From Nocardia asteroides (lineage in GTDB: Bacteria > Actinomycetota > Actinomycetes > Mycobacteriales > Mycobacteriaceae), in contig NZ_LR134352.1 in assembly GCF_900637185.1 (NCBI RefSeq), positions 1,240,001 through 1,304,000 on the forward strand: a stretch of DNA of 64,000 nt. The letters run 5' to 3'. The notes under the pieces are model-generated. The model worked only from the letters and a program-made list of their open reading frames with translations, did no database searches and was not told where the DNA came from. Shown in pieces: positions 63,975-64,000 of this stretch (position 1 is its first letter; every line of letters begins with the position of its first letter). A program made the translations under genes and the position numbers.

Positions 63975-64000
63975 GCTGTCTCCTCTCGGCGTGCTCGGGC

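Overview
The window is high-GC actinobacterial DNA from a mycolate-type genus, most likely Nocardia or a close relative. The support is the very high GC, frequent GTG starts, ATGA/GTGA start-stop overlaps, and a steroid catabolism gene set with the protein architectures known from Mycobacterium tuberculosis and Rhodococcus. The species call is inference.

Layout. 1-7.0 kb: the 3' end of cysS, rlmB, a small membrane protein, an enoyl-CoA hydratase/acyl-CoA dehydrogenase pair and a three-gene metal ABC transporter (znuA-C-B order) with a Zur-like site. 7.0-8.9 kb: an accessory patch with VapBC, a decayed GH15 fragment, a shortened WXG100-like gene and an orphan membrane protein. 8.9-11.4 kb: a fused trehalose-6-phosphate phosphatase/GH15 hydrolase. 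11.7-19.4 kb: kstR, then fadE34-fadE28-fadE29-chsH2-chsH1-ltp2 (cholesterol side-chain removal). 19.4-26.4 kb: GNAT, Nudix, TetR/ZapE and a MoxR-DUF58-DUF4129 membrane operon. 26.4-32.0 kb: hsd4B and kstD, divergent from hsaE-hsaG-hsaF, with three KstR boxes between. 32.0-37.8 kb: a repeat-rich accessory stretch with two 61-bp palindromic elements flanking a DUF559 gene, strong local strand skew, a 33-bp in-frame minisatellite inside a saccharopine-dehydrogenase-like gene and a 20-bp intergenic tandem array. 37.8-43.0 kb: hsaA-D-C-B divergent from kshA. 43.0-45.6 kb: DUF427, MFS and MarR genes. 45.7-55.3 kb: the KstR2 regulon (fadE33-32-31, a hydratase and fadD3, divergent from fadE30-ipdF-kstR2-fadA6). 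55.3-62.7 kb: a secreted protein, a molybdopterin oxidoreductase, an HTH/SDR pair, arginine deiminase with an amino acid antiporter, and a frameshifted remnant. 62.9-64 kb: ipdC, which returns to the steroid pathway.

How the genes work together. KstR-type sites precede side-chain and ring A/B genes. KstD and KshA open ring B, HsaA-D split ring A, and HsaE-G-F convert the resulting dienoate to central metabolites. FadE34/FadE28-29/ChsH1-H2/Ltp2 and Hsd4B shorten the side chain. FadD3, FadE30, IpdF, IpdC, FadE31-33 and FadA6 degrade rings C/D under KstR2. Several pathway members (cyp125, kshB, ipdAB, echA20) are not in the window.

The most unusual signals are the palindromic elements centred on mirror-symmetric GC skew at 32-33.6 kb, the two minisatellites at 36.3-37.7 kb, and the remnant of a trehalase-like gene beside VapBC. 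No complete unknown multi-gene system was recognised.
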